Assembly (NCBI GenBank): GCA_034436045.1
Contig: DAOTVZ010000040.1
Location: 1-39,944, forward strand
Reading direction: 5' to 3'
Origin: H111-94 sp034436045
GTDB lineage: Bacteria; Chloroflexota; Ktedonobacteria; Ktedonobacterales; Ktedonobacteraceae
Length of the DNA stretch: 39,944 nt
Shown: positions 7,865 through 16,416 of the stretch, piece by piece
Numbering within the stretch: position 1 is the first letter of the stretch
How the letters are laid out: the number at the start of each line of letters is the position of its first letter
Made by a program: the position numbers and the translations under genes
Notes under the pieces: generated by a model
The model's input: the letters and a program-made list of their open reading frames with translations, nothing else
Database searches by the model: none
What the model was told of the DNA's origin: nothing

Positions 7865-8124
7865 CATCCCGTAGGGGCGTGCTTCATCACGCCCTGTGCC
7901 CGATTCGACCATCCCGTAGGGGCGTGATTTATCACGCCCTATGCCCGGTTCGACCATCCCGTAGGCGCGTGCTTCATCACGCCCTGTGCCCGGTTCGACC
8001 ATCCCGTAGGCGCGTGCTTCATCACGCCCTATGCCCGGTTCGACCATCCCGTAGGGGCGTGCTTCATCACGCCCTGTGCCCGGTTCGACCATCCCGTAGG
8101 GGCGTGCTTCATCACGCCCCTACG
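7865..8124. repeat. Tandem array of a 45-bp hairpin repeat (6 copies)
   Basis: Copies begin at 7865, 7910, 7955, 8000, 8045 and 8090; the last stops after about 35 bp. Each contains GGGCGTG...CACGCCC or a close variant around a 6-nt loop. The last copy is a perfect 12-bp stem (8095-8106 with 8113-8124). Copies differ at only a few bases. There are no unique spacers, so this is a minisatellite, not CRISPR. The unit is a multiple of three, which creates false ORFs on both strands. It lies between the dinD start and the flavoprotein stop and could end transcription of the pyrimidine operon. Confidence 0.95.
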
Positions 8125-9781
8125 AGTCGCGCACGGGCGGGGTGACGCGCGTGACCAGTTTGCCGCTTTCGTCCCTGCGAATGCGGATGTTCTTCTCCCA
8201 CTCAGGGTTCATTTGCGGATAGTCGGAGCGGAAGTGTGCGCCGCGACTCTCGGTGCGGATGAGCGCGCCCAGGATAATTACTTCCGCGGTTTTGAGCATG
8301 TCACGCACCTCCAGGGCGTTCTGGAGTTCGGCGCTGCTGCTGGCTCCCAGGTGTTCGGCTTCCTCCTGTAGCTCTTTGATGACGCGCTGCGCCACCAGCA
8401 GCTTTCCTTCGTCGCGGATGATGCCCACATTCTGCCACATGATATCCTTGATCTTGTCCAGCACGACCGCCGGTTTGACGCCGTCACTCCTGTGTTGCAG
8501 TTGCTCAAGTTGCTCGACCTCGGCGGCGATGATGGCCTCGCCAATCACGGGCACGTCGATGCCACGTATGGAGTCGCTGGCATGCAGACCGGCGCGACGC
8601 CCGAAGACCTGTCCCTCCGCGATAGAGTTACCGCCCAGACGGTTCGCGCCGTGAACGCTGGTCGTGACCTCGCCGACGGCGTAAAGACCGTCCACCGTCG
8701 TCTGGCCCCACTCGTTGATGACGTAACCACCCATCATGTGATGCATCGAGGGCGTAATCTCCATCATCTGCTTGCGAATGTCGATGCCCACCTCCATGTG
8801 TTCGGCAAAGACATCGGGCACCAGCTTCTCGACCTTGCCCTCTTCCCAGTGCGTTGTGTCCAGGTAGACCGCGCCATGCTCGGTGCCACGCCCCTCCTGA
8901 ATCTCTTGATAGATGGCGCGCGTCACCTCGTCGCGTCCGGCCAGTTCCAGACGCTGCGGCTGGTAGCGCTGCATGAAACGCTCGCCATATTTGTTTTTGA
9001 GGATGCCACCATTGCCGCGCACCTTCTCCGTCACCAGCGTGCCGCGCTTCTCCGGTGGCCAGGCCATGCCGGTGGGATGGAACTGCACCATCTCCATGTC
9101 GATCAACTCGGCCCCCACATCCAGCGCCCAGGCATAGCCCTCACCGGTATTGCTGGGTGTGTTGGTATTGATACGATACATGTGACCTCCGCCGCCCGTC
9201 GCTACCACTGTCGCCTTCGCCTGCACAACCTTGTATGCACCAGTTTTCATGTCTATAAGAAATGCGCCCACCACGCGCCCATTTTGCTTGAGCAGGCGCG
9301 CCACGTAATGATGCTCTAACTTCGTGACGTGTTTGTGCTGTCGCTCCAGCTCGGCCAGCAGGCCCTGCATCATCTCGCGGCCCGTGTAGTCGCCCGCACA
9401 CAGGTTGAGCGGCGCGCTCTGTTTGCCACTGGCCCACGTGAAGTACGTGCCATCGGGCAAACGGTCGAACCTGACGCCGTAGCGCTCCAGATCGTGGATG
9501 CGGTCGGGCATCTCCTGCGCGAAGATGCGCGCCAGCTTGTAGTTATTGATATACCAGCCGCCGTTGATCGTATCCTGAAAATGGATCTCCGGCGTGGCGG
9601 GCGCTTTGATCGCCACATTGATACCGCCCATAGCCCAGCCCGTGTGGGCATCCTTCAAAAATTCCTTTGCCACAATCAGTACGTTCGTTCCGCGCGTCGC
9701 AGCTTCGATGGCCGCGCGCAGGCCCGACCCACCTGATCCAATGATTAAAACGTCCGTATTGATGCGTTGTATATTACTCAT
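8120..9781 (-). CDS. FAD-dependent fumarate reductase/succinate dehydrogenase-type flavoprotein
   Basis: About 553 residues, similar in length to SdhA/FrdA and NadB. The N-terminal dinucleotide-binding GSGGSGLRAA, a His in AHTGWAMGGI at the position of covalent FAD attachment, the substrate-binding VQFHPTG, the catalytic-Arg region GRDEVTRAI and the FAD-binding SVHGANRLGGNSIAEG are all visible. It would catalyse fumarate/succinate interconversion or a related oxidation. No iron-sulfur or membrane-anchor subunit is adjacent, so the electron partner is unknown and an L-aspartate oxidase-like role is possible. The frame is open to 9811, overlapping carB. ATG 9781 has GAGG at good distance and is preferred. 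It is the last gene of the pyrimidine operon, and its stop lies inside the final 45-bp repeat. Confidence 0.85.
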   Translation of the reverse strand: MSNIQRINTDVLIIGSGGSGLRAAIEAATRGTNVLIVAKEFLKDAHTGWAMGGINVAIKAPATPEIHFQDTINGGWYINNYKLARIFAQEMPDRIHDLERYGVRFDRLPDGTYFTWASGKQSAPLNLCAGDYTGREMMQGLLAELERQHKHVTKLEHHYVARLLKQNGRVVGAFLIDMKTGAYKVVQAKATVVATGGGGHMYRINTNTPSNTGEGYAWALDVGAELIDMEMVQFHPTGMAWPPEKRGTLVTEKVRGNGGILKNKYGERFMQRYQPQRLELAGRDEVTRAIYQEIQEGRGTEHGAVYLDTTHWEEGKVEKLVPDVFAEHMEVGIDIRKQMMEITPSMHHMMGGYVINEWGQTTVDGLYAVGEVTTSVHGANRLGGNSIAEGQVFGRRAGLHASDSIRGIDVPVIGEAIIAAEVEQLEQLQHRSDGVKPAVVLDKIKDIMWQNVGIIRDEGKLLVAQRVIKELQEEAEHLGASSSAELQNALEVRDMLKTAEVIILGALIRTESRGAHFRSDYPQMNPEWEKNIRIRRDESGKLVTRVTPPVRDS

Positions 9782-9792
9782 GCTGCTCATCC

Positions 9793-12700
9793 TCACACAT
9801 ACTCTCCCCACGCCTTGATCGGCAAGGTCTCCAGCCGCTTCTTCACAATGGCGCTGGCGAACAGACGCGCCTGCTTGATCTTGGTAAAGAGGGGAATATT
9901 ATAATCGACGGCGTAGCGGCGCATGGCATAGTCGTCGTCGAGTTCTTTTTTAATATGTCCATCCACAATGTTAATGGCGAGATCAATCTTGCCGTCGCGG
10001 AAGTAGCTCAGCACGTTTGGCTCCTGCTGCTCGTGTATCTTGTACAGCGTCGTCGCCTCGATGCCATGCTGGCGCAGGAACGCGGCGGTTTTCTCCGTTG
10101 CATACAGCGGGATGCCCAACGTCTTGAGCAGATGCGCGCTCTCTAAAAAGTCGCGTTTCTTCTCGTCGCCGCCCAGACTGATGAAGATGCCGCGCTGTGG
10201 TACATGCCCGCCTGTGGCAATAATGGCCTTTAAGTACGCCTCTTCTATGTCCTCGCCGAAGCAGGCCACCTCGCCCGTTGAGGCCATCTCCACGCCCAGC
10301 ACGGGGTCGGCTCCGGTCAGACGCGCGAAGGAGAACTGCGGCGCTTTGACGGCCACAAAACGCGGTCGCGGCACGTCTATCGTCGGCACATCTACGAAGA
10401 GCGCATCGATGAAGAGTTCGATGAAGTTGATGCCCGTTACCTTCGAGATGAAGGGGAAGGTACGTGACGCGCGTAGATTGGTCTCGATTACGTAGACCTG
10501 ATTATCTCTGGCGAGGAATTGGATATTAAAGGGGCCGGTGATCTCCAACGCCTGCGCAATGGCACGTCCGACCTGCTCAAGCTTGCCCAGCGTCTCAGCG
10601 TTCAACTGCTGCGGCGGCAACACAATGGTGGCATCGCCGGAATGCACACCCGCGTTCTCGATATGCTCTGAGATCACGAAGGCTTTCACCTCGCCGCGCT
10701 GCGCCACTGCGTCCAGCTCGATCTCCTTGAACTTCTCAAAGAACTTGGAGACCGTCACCGGATGCTCCGGCGAGACGGCTGACGCCTCTTCCACGTAGCG
10801 CAATAGCTCCTCTTGCGTGTAGCAGATATTCATGGCGCTGCCGGAGAGGACATACGATGGGCGCACCAGCACCGGATAGCCCACACGCTCGGCGAAGCGC
10901 GTCAGATCATCCGTGTTGGTGAAGGTGTTCCATTCCGGCTGACGAATGCCCAGCGTGTCTAGCAGATGCGAGAACTTGCTCCGATTCTCCGCGCGGTCGA
11001 TATTGGCGGCGGCGGTGCCCAGCAGGTGGATGCCATAATTGTGCAGGGCTTTGGCGCGATTATTCGGCGTCTGCCCACCCACCGAGACGATCGCTCCGCA
11101 GGGCTGCTCGAACTCGCAGATGTCGACGATGCGCTCAAAGGTTAATTCTTCAAAGTAGAGCCGGTCGGACGTGTCATAGTCGGTGGAGACCGTCTCTGGA
11201 TTGCAGTTGATCACAATCGCGTGCTTGCCATGCCGCTTGAGCGCCGCCACCGTGCTGACGCTCGTCCAGTCAAATTCGACCGAGGAGCCGATGCGATAGG
11301 GACCAGAGCCAATAATCACCACACCGTCCTGACCCAACGGCTGCACATCGTTATGCTGCCCGTTATACGTCATGTACAGATAGTTCGTCTCTGAGGGGAA
11401 CTCGGCGGCCAACGTGTCAATCTGGAAAATTGAAGGCACAACACCTGCCGTCTTACGGAGCGCGCGAATCTCCAGGCCGCTCTTCCCCACCAGTTCGCCG
11501 ATGCGCTTATCTGAGATACCGATCTGCTTGAGCATCCACAGCGTTGGGAGCGAGAGGTCTTTGCTGACCTGCAATGCCTGCTCCGCGTCAATAATATGCT
11601 TGATCTTGTACAGGAACCAGGGGTCGATACCCGTGATGTCATAGACCTTCTCAATCGACATGCCGTTTTTCAGCGCAACGGCAAGGGCGAACATGCGCTT
11701 CGGTGTCGGCCTGTACAGATACTGCTCGATGATCTCTTCGTCGCTCAGACCGGCGAAGACCTTCTCAGAGGTTGCGCCATCCAGGTCCTGGTCGAGCATA
11801 CGAATGGCCTTCTGGTATGCCTCTTCAAAGGTGCGTCCGATACCCATCACCTCGCCCACCGACTTCATGCCTGTGCCAATCGTCTCCTGCACGCGCTTGA
11901 ACTTATCCAGGTCCCAGCGCGGTATCTTCACGACTAGATAGTCCAGGCTCGGCTCAAAACAAGCCTGCGTGACGCCGGTCACTTTATTCGTTAGCTCGGT
12001 CAGCCCATAGCCCAGCGCGAGTTTGGCCGCCACGTAGGCCAGCGGGTAGCCGGTGGCCTTGCTTGCCAGCGCGGAGCTACGTGAGAGACGTGCGTTGACC
12101 TCGATCACATAGTAGGACGAGTTGCGCGGATTCAGCGCAAACTGCACGTTGCACTCGCCAACGATGCCCAGGCTCTTGACAATCGTGATGGCGGCGGTGC
12201 GCAGCAGGTGATATTCCTCGTTGTTCAGCGTCTGGCTCGGTGCCAGCACAATGGACTCCCCGGTATGAATGCCGAGCGGGTCCATGTTCTCCATGTTACA
12301 GACGGTGATACAGTTATCATAGCGGTCACGCACTACCTCGTATTCGACCTCTTTATAGTGATGCAAATACTGTTCCACCAGCACATGCGGCGCGAAGGCC
12401 AGCGCACCCGTGACGATCTCACGCAATGCCTGTTCATTGGTAGCAATGCCCGATCCCTGACCACCGAGCGCGAAGCCCGCACGCACCATCACCGGGAAGC
12501 CGATCTCGCGCGCGATCTGCAACGCCTCATCCAGCGTCTCCGCGCTGCGGCTTATTGGCGTTGGAATATTAATCGAATGCAGGTGCTGTGCGAACTCCTG
12601 GCGATCTTCGGTCAGAATAATCGCCGTTACCGGTGTACCCAGCACTCGCACGTGATACTTTTCCAGGACGCCTGTGCGGTACAGTTCGACACCGCAGTTC

Positions 12701-13020
12701 AGCGCTGTCTGACCACCGAAGGAGAGCAGGATACCATCGGGGCGCTCCTTCTCAATCACCTTCTCCACGAAAAAAGGCGTCACGGGCAGGAAGTAGACCT
12801 CATCGGCCAGTTCGCGCGAGGTCTGAATGGTGGCGATATTGGGATTGACCAGCACTGTCTTGATGCCCTCTTCGCGCAGCGCCTTGAGCGCCTGTGAGCC
12901 GGAGTAGTCAAATTCGCCCGCCTGCCCAATCTTGAGCGCGCCTGCGCCCAAGAGCAATACTTTACGCAATTCGTTTTTTATTGTTGTTTGCTCGTTTTGT
13001 TCCACTGTTGCGTTATCCAC
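9793..13020 (-). CDS. carB: Carbamoyl-phosphate synthase large subunit
   Basis: A full-length 1075-residue CarB, which makes carbamoyl phosphate from bicarbonate, ammonia and two ATP for pyrimidine and arginine synthesis. The two homologous ATP-grasp halves are evident: the first starts VLLLGAGALKIGQAGEFDYSG, the second VVIIGSGPYRIGSSVEFDW. The MGS-type allosteric domain is at the C-terminus (from about GIFISLGGDEKKR to the end). The stretch FEPSLDYLVVKIPRWDL marks a CarB subtype also seen in eukaryotic enzymes rather than the enterobacterial form. It starts 8 nt inside the end of carA, so the subunits are translationally coupled. The following flavoprotein ORF begins at or just past its stop. 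Confidence 0.98.
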   Translation of the reverse strand: MDNATVEQNEQTTIKNELRKVLLLGAGALKIGQAGEFDYSGSQALKALREEGIKTVLVNPNIATIQTSRELADEVYFLPVTPFFVEKVIEKERPDGILLSFGGQTALNCGVELYRTGVLEKYHVRVLGTPVTAIILTEDRQEFAQHLHSINIPTPISRSAETLDEALQIAREIGFPVMVRAGFALGGQGSGIATNEQALREIVTGALAFAPHVLVEQYLHHYKEVEYEVVRDRYDNCITVCNMENMDPLGIHTGESIVLAPSQTLNNEEYHLLRTAAITIVKSLGIVGECNVQFALNPRNSSYYVIEVNARLSRSSALASKATGYPLAYVAAKLALGYGLTELTNKVTGVTQACFEPSLDYLVVKIPRWDLDKFKRVQETIGTGMKSVGEVMGIGRTFEEAYQKAIRMLDQDLDGATSEKVFAGLSDEEIIEQYLYRPTPKRMFALAVALKNGMSIEKVYDITGIDPWFLYKIKHIIDAEQALQVSKDLSLPTLWMLKQIGISDKRIGELVGKSGLEIRALRKTAGVVPSIFQIDTLAAEFPSETNYLYMTYNGQHNDVQPLGQDGVVIIGSGPYRIGSSVEFDWTSVSTVAALKRHGKHAIVINCNPETVSTDYDTSDRLYFEELTFERIVDICEFEQPCGAIVSVGGQTPNNRAKALHNYGIHLLGTAAANIDRAENRSKFSHLLDTLGIRQPEWNTFTNTDDLTRFAERVGYPVLVRPSYVLSGSAMNICYTQEELLRYVEEASAVSPEHPVTVSKFFEKFKEIELDAVAQRGEVKAFVISEHIENAGVHSGDATIVLPPQQLNAETLGKLEQVGRAIAQALEITGPFNIQFLARDNQVYVIETNLRASRTFPFISKVTGINFIELFIDALFVDVPTIDVPRPRFVAVKAPQFSFARLTGADPVLGVEMASTGEVACFGEDIEEAYLKAIIATGGHVPQRGIFISLGGDEKKRDFLESAHLLKTLGIPLYATEKTAAFLRQHGIEATTLYKIHEQQEPNVLSYFRDGKIDLAINIVDGHIKKELDDDYAMRRYAVDYNIPLFTKIKQARLFASAIVKKRLETLPIKAWGEYV

Positions 13021-14137
13021 GATTTCCTCTTACAGACTGCACCTGGGCCAGGAATAGATCGAAGATCCAGGACGTATCCATCGGACCGGGTGTGGCCTCT
13101 GGATGAAACTGTACCGAAAGCCAGGGCTTGTGGGAGTGCCGCATGCCCTCGTTGCTGCCATCGTTGGCATTGACAAACCACGCCTCAAAGTCCGGCGGCA
13201 GCGTACCAACGGCGAAGCCATGATTCTGCGTCGTGATGTAACAACGTTTCGTCCCCTGCAACAGACACGGCTGATTCTGGCTGCGATGCCCAAATTTCAG
13301 CTTATAGGTATCGCCGCCCGCCGCCAGCGCCAGCAGTTGATGGCCGAGGCAGATGCCAAGTATGGGCACGTCGCGCCGCATGGCCTCGCGCAATGTCGCA
13401 ATCGTCTTGGTCGCCATCTTTGGATTGCCGGGGCCATTAGACACCAGAATGGCATCAAAAGCAAATGGGCGTTCCGGTGCGAACAGGTCGTAATCCCACG
13501 GCACGGTGATGACGCACACGCCGCGCCGCACAAGGCTTCGCGCAATGTTGCGCTTGGCTCCGCAATCGATCAATACAATCGTCGTGTCGCCATTGCCCTC
13601 TATCGTCACTTCGTTGGTCGAGACGCGCGCTACCAGATTGTCATTATTGGGATCGTGGAACGGCACGTCGGCGTCAAAAATGATCTTGCCCAGCATCGTG
13701 CCATGACGACGAATGTGTTGTGTCAGCAGGCGCGTGTCCTTGATCTCCAGCGCCGGGACATGCTGCTCGCGCAGCCACGCCCCTAACGTCTGCACGTTTT
13801 GCGCGTGCGAGGGCATGGTCGTGTAATCGGAGACGATCAGAGCCGCGATATGCACACGCTCGCTCTCCCACCGTTGCTGATCGGGTACTCCATAGTTGCC
13901 GATCAGGGGATAAGTCATCACCAGAATCTGGCCCGCGAACGAGGCATCGGTGATTGCTTCTGGATAGCCGACCATGCCCGTGCAGAAGACCACCTCACCG
14001 GAAATGTCCCCCTCATAGCCAAACGACATACCCTCAAACGCCGTCCCGTCTTCCAACAGCAACACACCTTGCGTCAATGACCACCTTACGCTCTCAATTT
14101 CATCTTGCGTATCTATGAACATCTGCTGTTGTAGCAT
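13013..14137 (-). CDS. carA: Carbamoyl-phosphate synthase small subunit
   Basis: A 374-residue glutaminase subunit that releases ammonia from glutamine and channels it to CarB. The N-terminal CPSase small-chain domain (GVLLLEDGTAFEG, 24-36) is followed by a class I glutamine amidotransferase domain. That domain has nucleophile C263 in GICLGHQ and the pair H345/E347 in QFHPEATPGP, and SNGPGNP (233-239) marks its start. Length is normal for the family. AAGGAG 8 nt upstream fixes the ATG. The gap after pyrB is 12 nt and the overlap with carB is 8 nt, so pyrB, carA and carB form one operon. Confidence 0.97.
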   Translation of the reverse strand: MLQQQMFIDTQDEIESVRWSLTQGVLLLEDGTAFEGMSFGYEGDISGEVVFCTGMVGYPEAITDASFAGQILVMTYPLIGNYGVPDQQRWESERVHIAALIVSDYTTMPSHAQNVQTLGAWLREQHVPALEIKDTRLLTQHIRRHGTMLGKIIFDADVPFHDPNNDNLVARVSTNEVTIEGNGDTTIVLIDCGAKRNIARSLVRRGVCVITVPWDYDLFAPERPFAFDAILVSNGPGNPKMATKTIATLREAMRRDVPILGICLGHQLLALAAGGDTYKLKFGHRSQNQPCLLQGTKRCYITTQNHGFAVGTLPPDFEAWFVNANDGSNEGMRHSHKPWLSVQFHPEATPGPMDTSWIFDLFLAQVQSVRGNRG

Positions 14138-14149
14138 TGTATATCTCCT

Positions 14150-15136
14150 TTATGCCCGGCCCAACACAAGCGCGAGCAGCGCCATGCGGGTGTAGAGTCC
14201 ATTTCTGATCTGTGAACGCAGGTAGACGGCGCGCTCATCGCGGTCAACCGCCGGGTCAATCGTACCGACGCGCGGCAAGGGATCCATCAGGATCATGTCA
14301 TCGCTGGCATAGCGTGCCAGCAGTTCCGGCGTCGCCACGAAGCGCTGCTGTTCGGCCTGCTGATAGTCGTCCAGTGAGGCAAAGCGTTCCTTCTGAATGC
14401 GCGTCCAGTACCAGAAATGGCAATCGCGCGGAATATCCTCTTCGCGGGCAAGCTCAACGATACGCAGGCCACGCGCGCGCAGGCTCAAGATGTCGTCTCC
14501 AGGCAAGCGTAGACGTTGCGGCGCGAGCAGGTAGACGGTGTTGTTGGGGAAGAGCGCCAGACCGCGCATCAGCGAATGCAGCGTGCGACTATTCAGCAGA
14601 TCACCAACCAGCAGACCTGTCAAATGATCCAGACGCCCGAAACGTTCATAGAGCGTGTATAGATCGAGCAGCGTCTGCGTGGGATGCTCGTTATTGCCAT
14701 CACCCGCGTTGATCACCGGAACATCGGCCACCTCGGCAGCACGTTGAGCAGCGCCGACCTGCTTATGCCTCAGCACAATCGCGCTGGAATATGCCTCAAA
14801 CACCTGGATCGTATCCTCAAACGTCTCGCCCTTATATACCGAGGTCACCGTCTCAGGATTCTGGATATCCAGCGTCTGACCGCCCAGGTATTTGGTGGCC
14901 GCGCAGAACGAACCGAAGGTGCGACTCGACGGCTCGAAGAAGAGCAACGAGAGCAGGTGGCCCGCCAGTCGCGTCGAGGGAAGATGGTTGACCGCGATGC
15001 GTTTCATTTCATGTGTCACCTCAAAGACCGTCTGTATATCTTCAGCCGAGAACTGTTCTAGCGAGAGAATGTCTTTACCGGTAAAATTCCCGCGCAGTCG
15101 TTCTATGTGACCGGGTTGAGATGGAATCTGTAACAT
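14150..15136 (-). CDS. pyrB: Aspartate carbamoyltransferase catalytic subunit
   Basis: A 328-residue transcarbamylase joining carbamoyl phosphate and aspartate, the first committed step of pyrimidine synthesis. The phosphate-binding loop is FEPSSRT (67-73), with HPTQTLLDL (151-159) and DPLPRV near the C-terminus. The loop continues FGSFCAATKYLGG where most bacterial enzymes have RxSFE, so it belongs to a divergent branch. HPTQ and DPLPR favour ATCase over ornithine carbamoyltransferase, and the carAB neighbours agree. No pyrI regulatory gene is present. AGGAG 7 nt upstream supports the start. It is first in the operon and is preceded by a 330-nt leader with a terminator. Confidence 0.93.
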   Translation of the reverse strand: MLQIPSQPGHIERLRGNFTGKDILSLEQFSAEDIQTVFEVTHEMKRIAVNHLPSTRLAGHLLSLLFFEPSSRTFGSFCAATKYLGGQTLDIQNPETVTSVYKGETFEDTIQVFEAYSSAIVLRHKQVGAAQRAAEVADVPVINAGDGNNEHPTQTLLDLYTLYERFGRLDHLTGLLVGDLLNSRTLHSLMRGLALFPNNTVYLLAPQRLRLPGDDILSLRARGLRIVELAREEDIPRDCHFWYWTRIQKERFASLDDYQQAEQQRFVATPELLARYASDDMILMDPLPRVGTIDPAVDRDERAVYLRSQIRNGLYTRMALLALVLGRA

Positions 15137-15157
15137 GTGTTGCTCCTCCGCTTGCTG

Positions 15158-15373
15158 CTACTGTTTAGCGTTCCATACAACACAACCTGTTGACAGGTCA
15201 TACTTTCCTCCCTCACCGCTGTCCAATTGAGCGATTGAACCGATGGGGAAGCTAGCTGCAATGGTCAAAAAAAAATTCCTCACCCCTGAATCTGTGGGGT
15301 GAGGAAACAACATATCCAGAAAAACGACATCCGGCCCATTGCCATGATGGGTGAGGTGAGGCGCTTGCCGCAT
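15158..15373 (-). CDS. Possible leader peptide of the pyr operon
   Basis: An ORF of 71 codons from ATG 15373 (weak AAGGGA Shine-Dalgarno; the frame is open from ATG 15412, giving 84 codons). It runs through the whole terminator hairpin at 15276-15306 and stops 21 nt before pyrB. It has no known domain. The codons before the hairpin form a U-rich stretch (GUCGUUUUUCUGG). This layout matches that of enterobacterial pyrBI, in which translation of a leader peptide prevents terminator formation when UTP is low. Whether this ORF is translated is inference. Confidence 0.4.
   Translation of the reverse strand: MRQAPHLTHHGNGPDVVFLDMLFPHPTDSGVRNFFLTIAASFPIGSIAQLDSGEGGKYDLSTGCVVWNAKQ
15267..15306 (-). 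terminator. Intrinsic terminator/attenuator in the pyrB leader
   Basis: On the minus strand a perfect 11-bp stem (15306-15296 with 15286-15276; TTCCTCACCCC and its complement) with a 9-nt loop is followed by nine T. It sits between the promoter (15472-15500) and pyrB, not after a gene, so it should act as an attenuator. Partial copies of its arms lie upstream (CCTCACC near 15345-15360) and downstream (GGTGAGG near 15210) and could form competing pairs. Confidence 0.88.
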
Positions 15374-15471
15374 TCTTCCCTTGTGTGCCTGTAGCCAGAT
15401 GTAAAAAGCCATAATAATGCTATGTTATACCCTATCGCAAACTGTCTGGGAACTGATCTCAAATTGCTAAA

Positions 15472-15500
15472 ATTATACCCGTCAAAAGAGTTGTTGTCAA
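15472..15500 (-). promoter_or_regulatory. Consensus promoter of the pyrimidine operon
   Basis: TTGACA (15495-15500), a 17-bp spacer and TATAAT (15472-15477) form a perfect sigma70 consensus on the minus strand. Transcription would start near 15465, giving a leader of about 330 nt before pyrB. So strong a promoter fits control by attenuation rather than by initiation. I see nothing definite between 15501 and 15720. Confidence 0.9.
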
Positions 15501-15720
15501 GTTTTTTTGGCGTTTTTATCAGAGCTTCTCAACGCTCCGGGCCTTTCGAGAGAGGGACGAGTGGGCGAGGAAACGAGGCATTTTGTCTCTCTGCTTCAAT
15601 CCTGCCCCAACTCGATGTATTTTAACACGGTATCTACGCTCATATCTCCGACGCCCCTACGTAAACAGAACGGGCTAGTCACGCAATAAACTTCTTTTTC
15701 GTATATTCGGGCTGAGTCGT

Positions 15721-16416
15721 TCAGGGCTGTGCTGTATGCAGACGGGCCGTGCAGTACGAGATTTGCGAGGGCGTGCAGCCGATCAGGTCGATGCGCGTGC
15801 CCGGCGGTGTTTCTAGCAATGGCCCCTCGGTCGGTAGGGGCAGGTCACGCTGGGGATCCCAGAGCGCGGGAATAGGCAGCGCCTCGTCGGCGCGTTCGCG
15901 TGGAACATGTGAGGGATAGAGACGACGTGTGCAGACCCCAAAGGGATAGCCAGGGAAATGCAGGATTTCGCGCCGCCAGACGATCTGTGCGTCCGGCAAA
16001 TACAGTTCTTCGTTGTCCGCCTCTGCGAGCGCTGAGCGCAGCAGACGTGCGAATTGATAGGCTTCCTGCGGACTGAGCGTCACACGCTCCAGATAGCGAT
16101 TGCCTGGATTGAGCGCCGCTATCACCTGACTGCCATAGTGCAGAAAGCGGCGCAACCAGGGCGCGGGGTGCGTCAGATAGGTACCCCACTCGTGGGCGAC
16201 AATCGTTTCGCCTTGCCGTTTGTGCGTGCTGTACCAGACCTGGAAAATGGTATCGCTATCCTTAAATTCGCAGCGGCATTCCTCCCATGAGGGATAACCG
16301 CGTCGCAGAATCTCACGACGCACATACTTTCCCAGCGCCGTGAGGGCGCTGGCAGTGACACCAAGCGTGGCAATGGCCAGCAGGATTGTGCCGCGTGTAG
16401 TGGTAGTTTCCTTCAT
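15721..16416 (-). CDS. Membrane-anchored protein of unknown function
   Basis: 231 residues, not recognised. A hydrophobic segment (about 9-27) after a short polar N-terminus gives one membrane anchor or uncleaved signal. The rest is soluble, rich in Trp, Tyr and Arg, with conserved-looking stretches such as VAHEWGTYLTHPAPWLRR. No catalytic motif is evident. Its start overlaps the HAD stop as ATGA, so it is translated with the HAD hydrolase, and prfA lies just upstream. The coupling suggests a real gene, but it gives little clue to role. Confidence 0.7.
   Translation of the reverse strand: MKETTTTRGTILLAIATLGVTASALTALGKYVRREILRRGYPSWEECRCEFKDSDTIFQVWYSTHKRQGETIVAHEWGTYLTHPAPWLRRFLHYGSQVIAALNPGNRYLERVTLSPQEAYQFARLLRSALAEADNEELYLPDAQIVWRREILHFPGYPFGVCTRRLYPSHVPRERADEALPIPALWDPQRDLPLPTEGPLLETPPGTRIDLIGCTPSQISYCTARLHTAQP

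Noticed and set aside
7865..8124. CRISPR array
   Set aside because: The 45-bp units are directly abutting and nearly identical, with no unique spacers and no cas genes nearby.
7844..8145. Repeat-protein genes on both strands across the 45-bp array
   Set aside because: The unit length is a multiple of three, so frames stay open by chance; there is no ribosome site, and the opposite strand gives an equally open frame.
12208..12897. 229-codon plus-strand ORF inside carB
   Set aside because: It is the antisense shadow of a strongly conserved gene; composition is that of a reversed reading frame.
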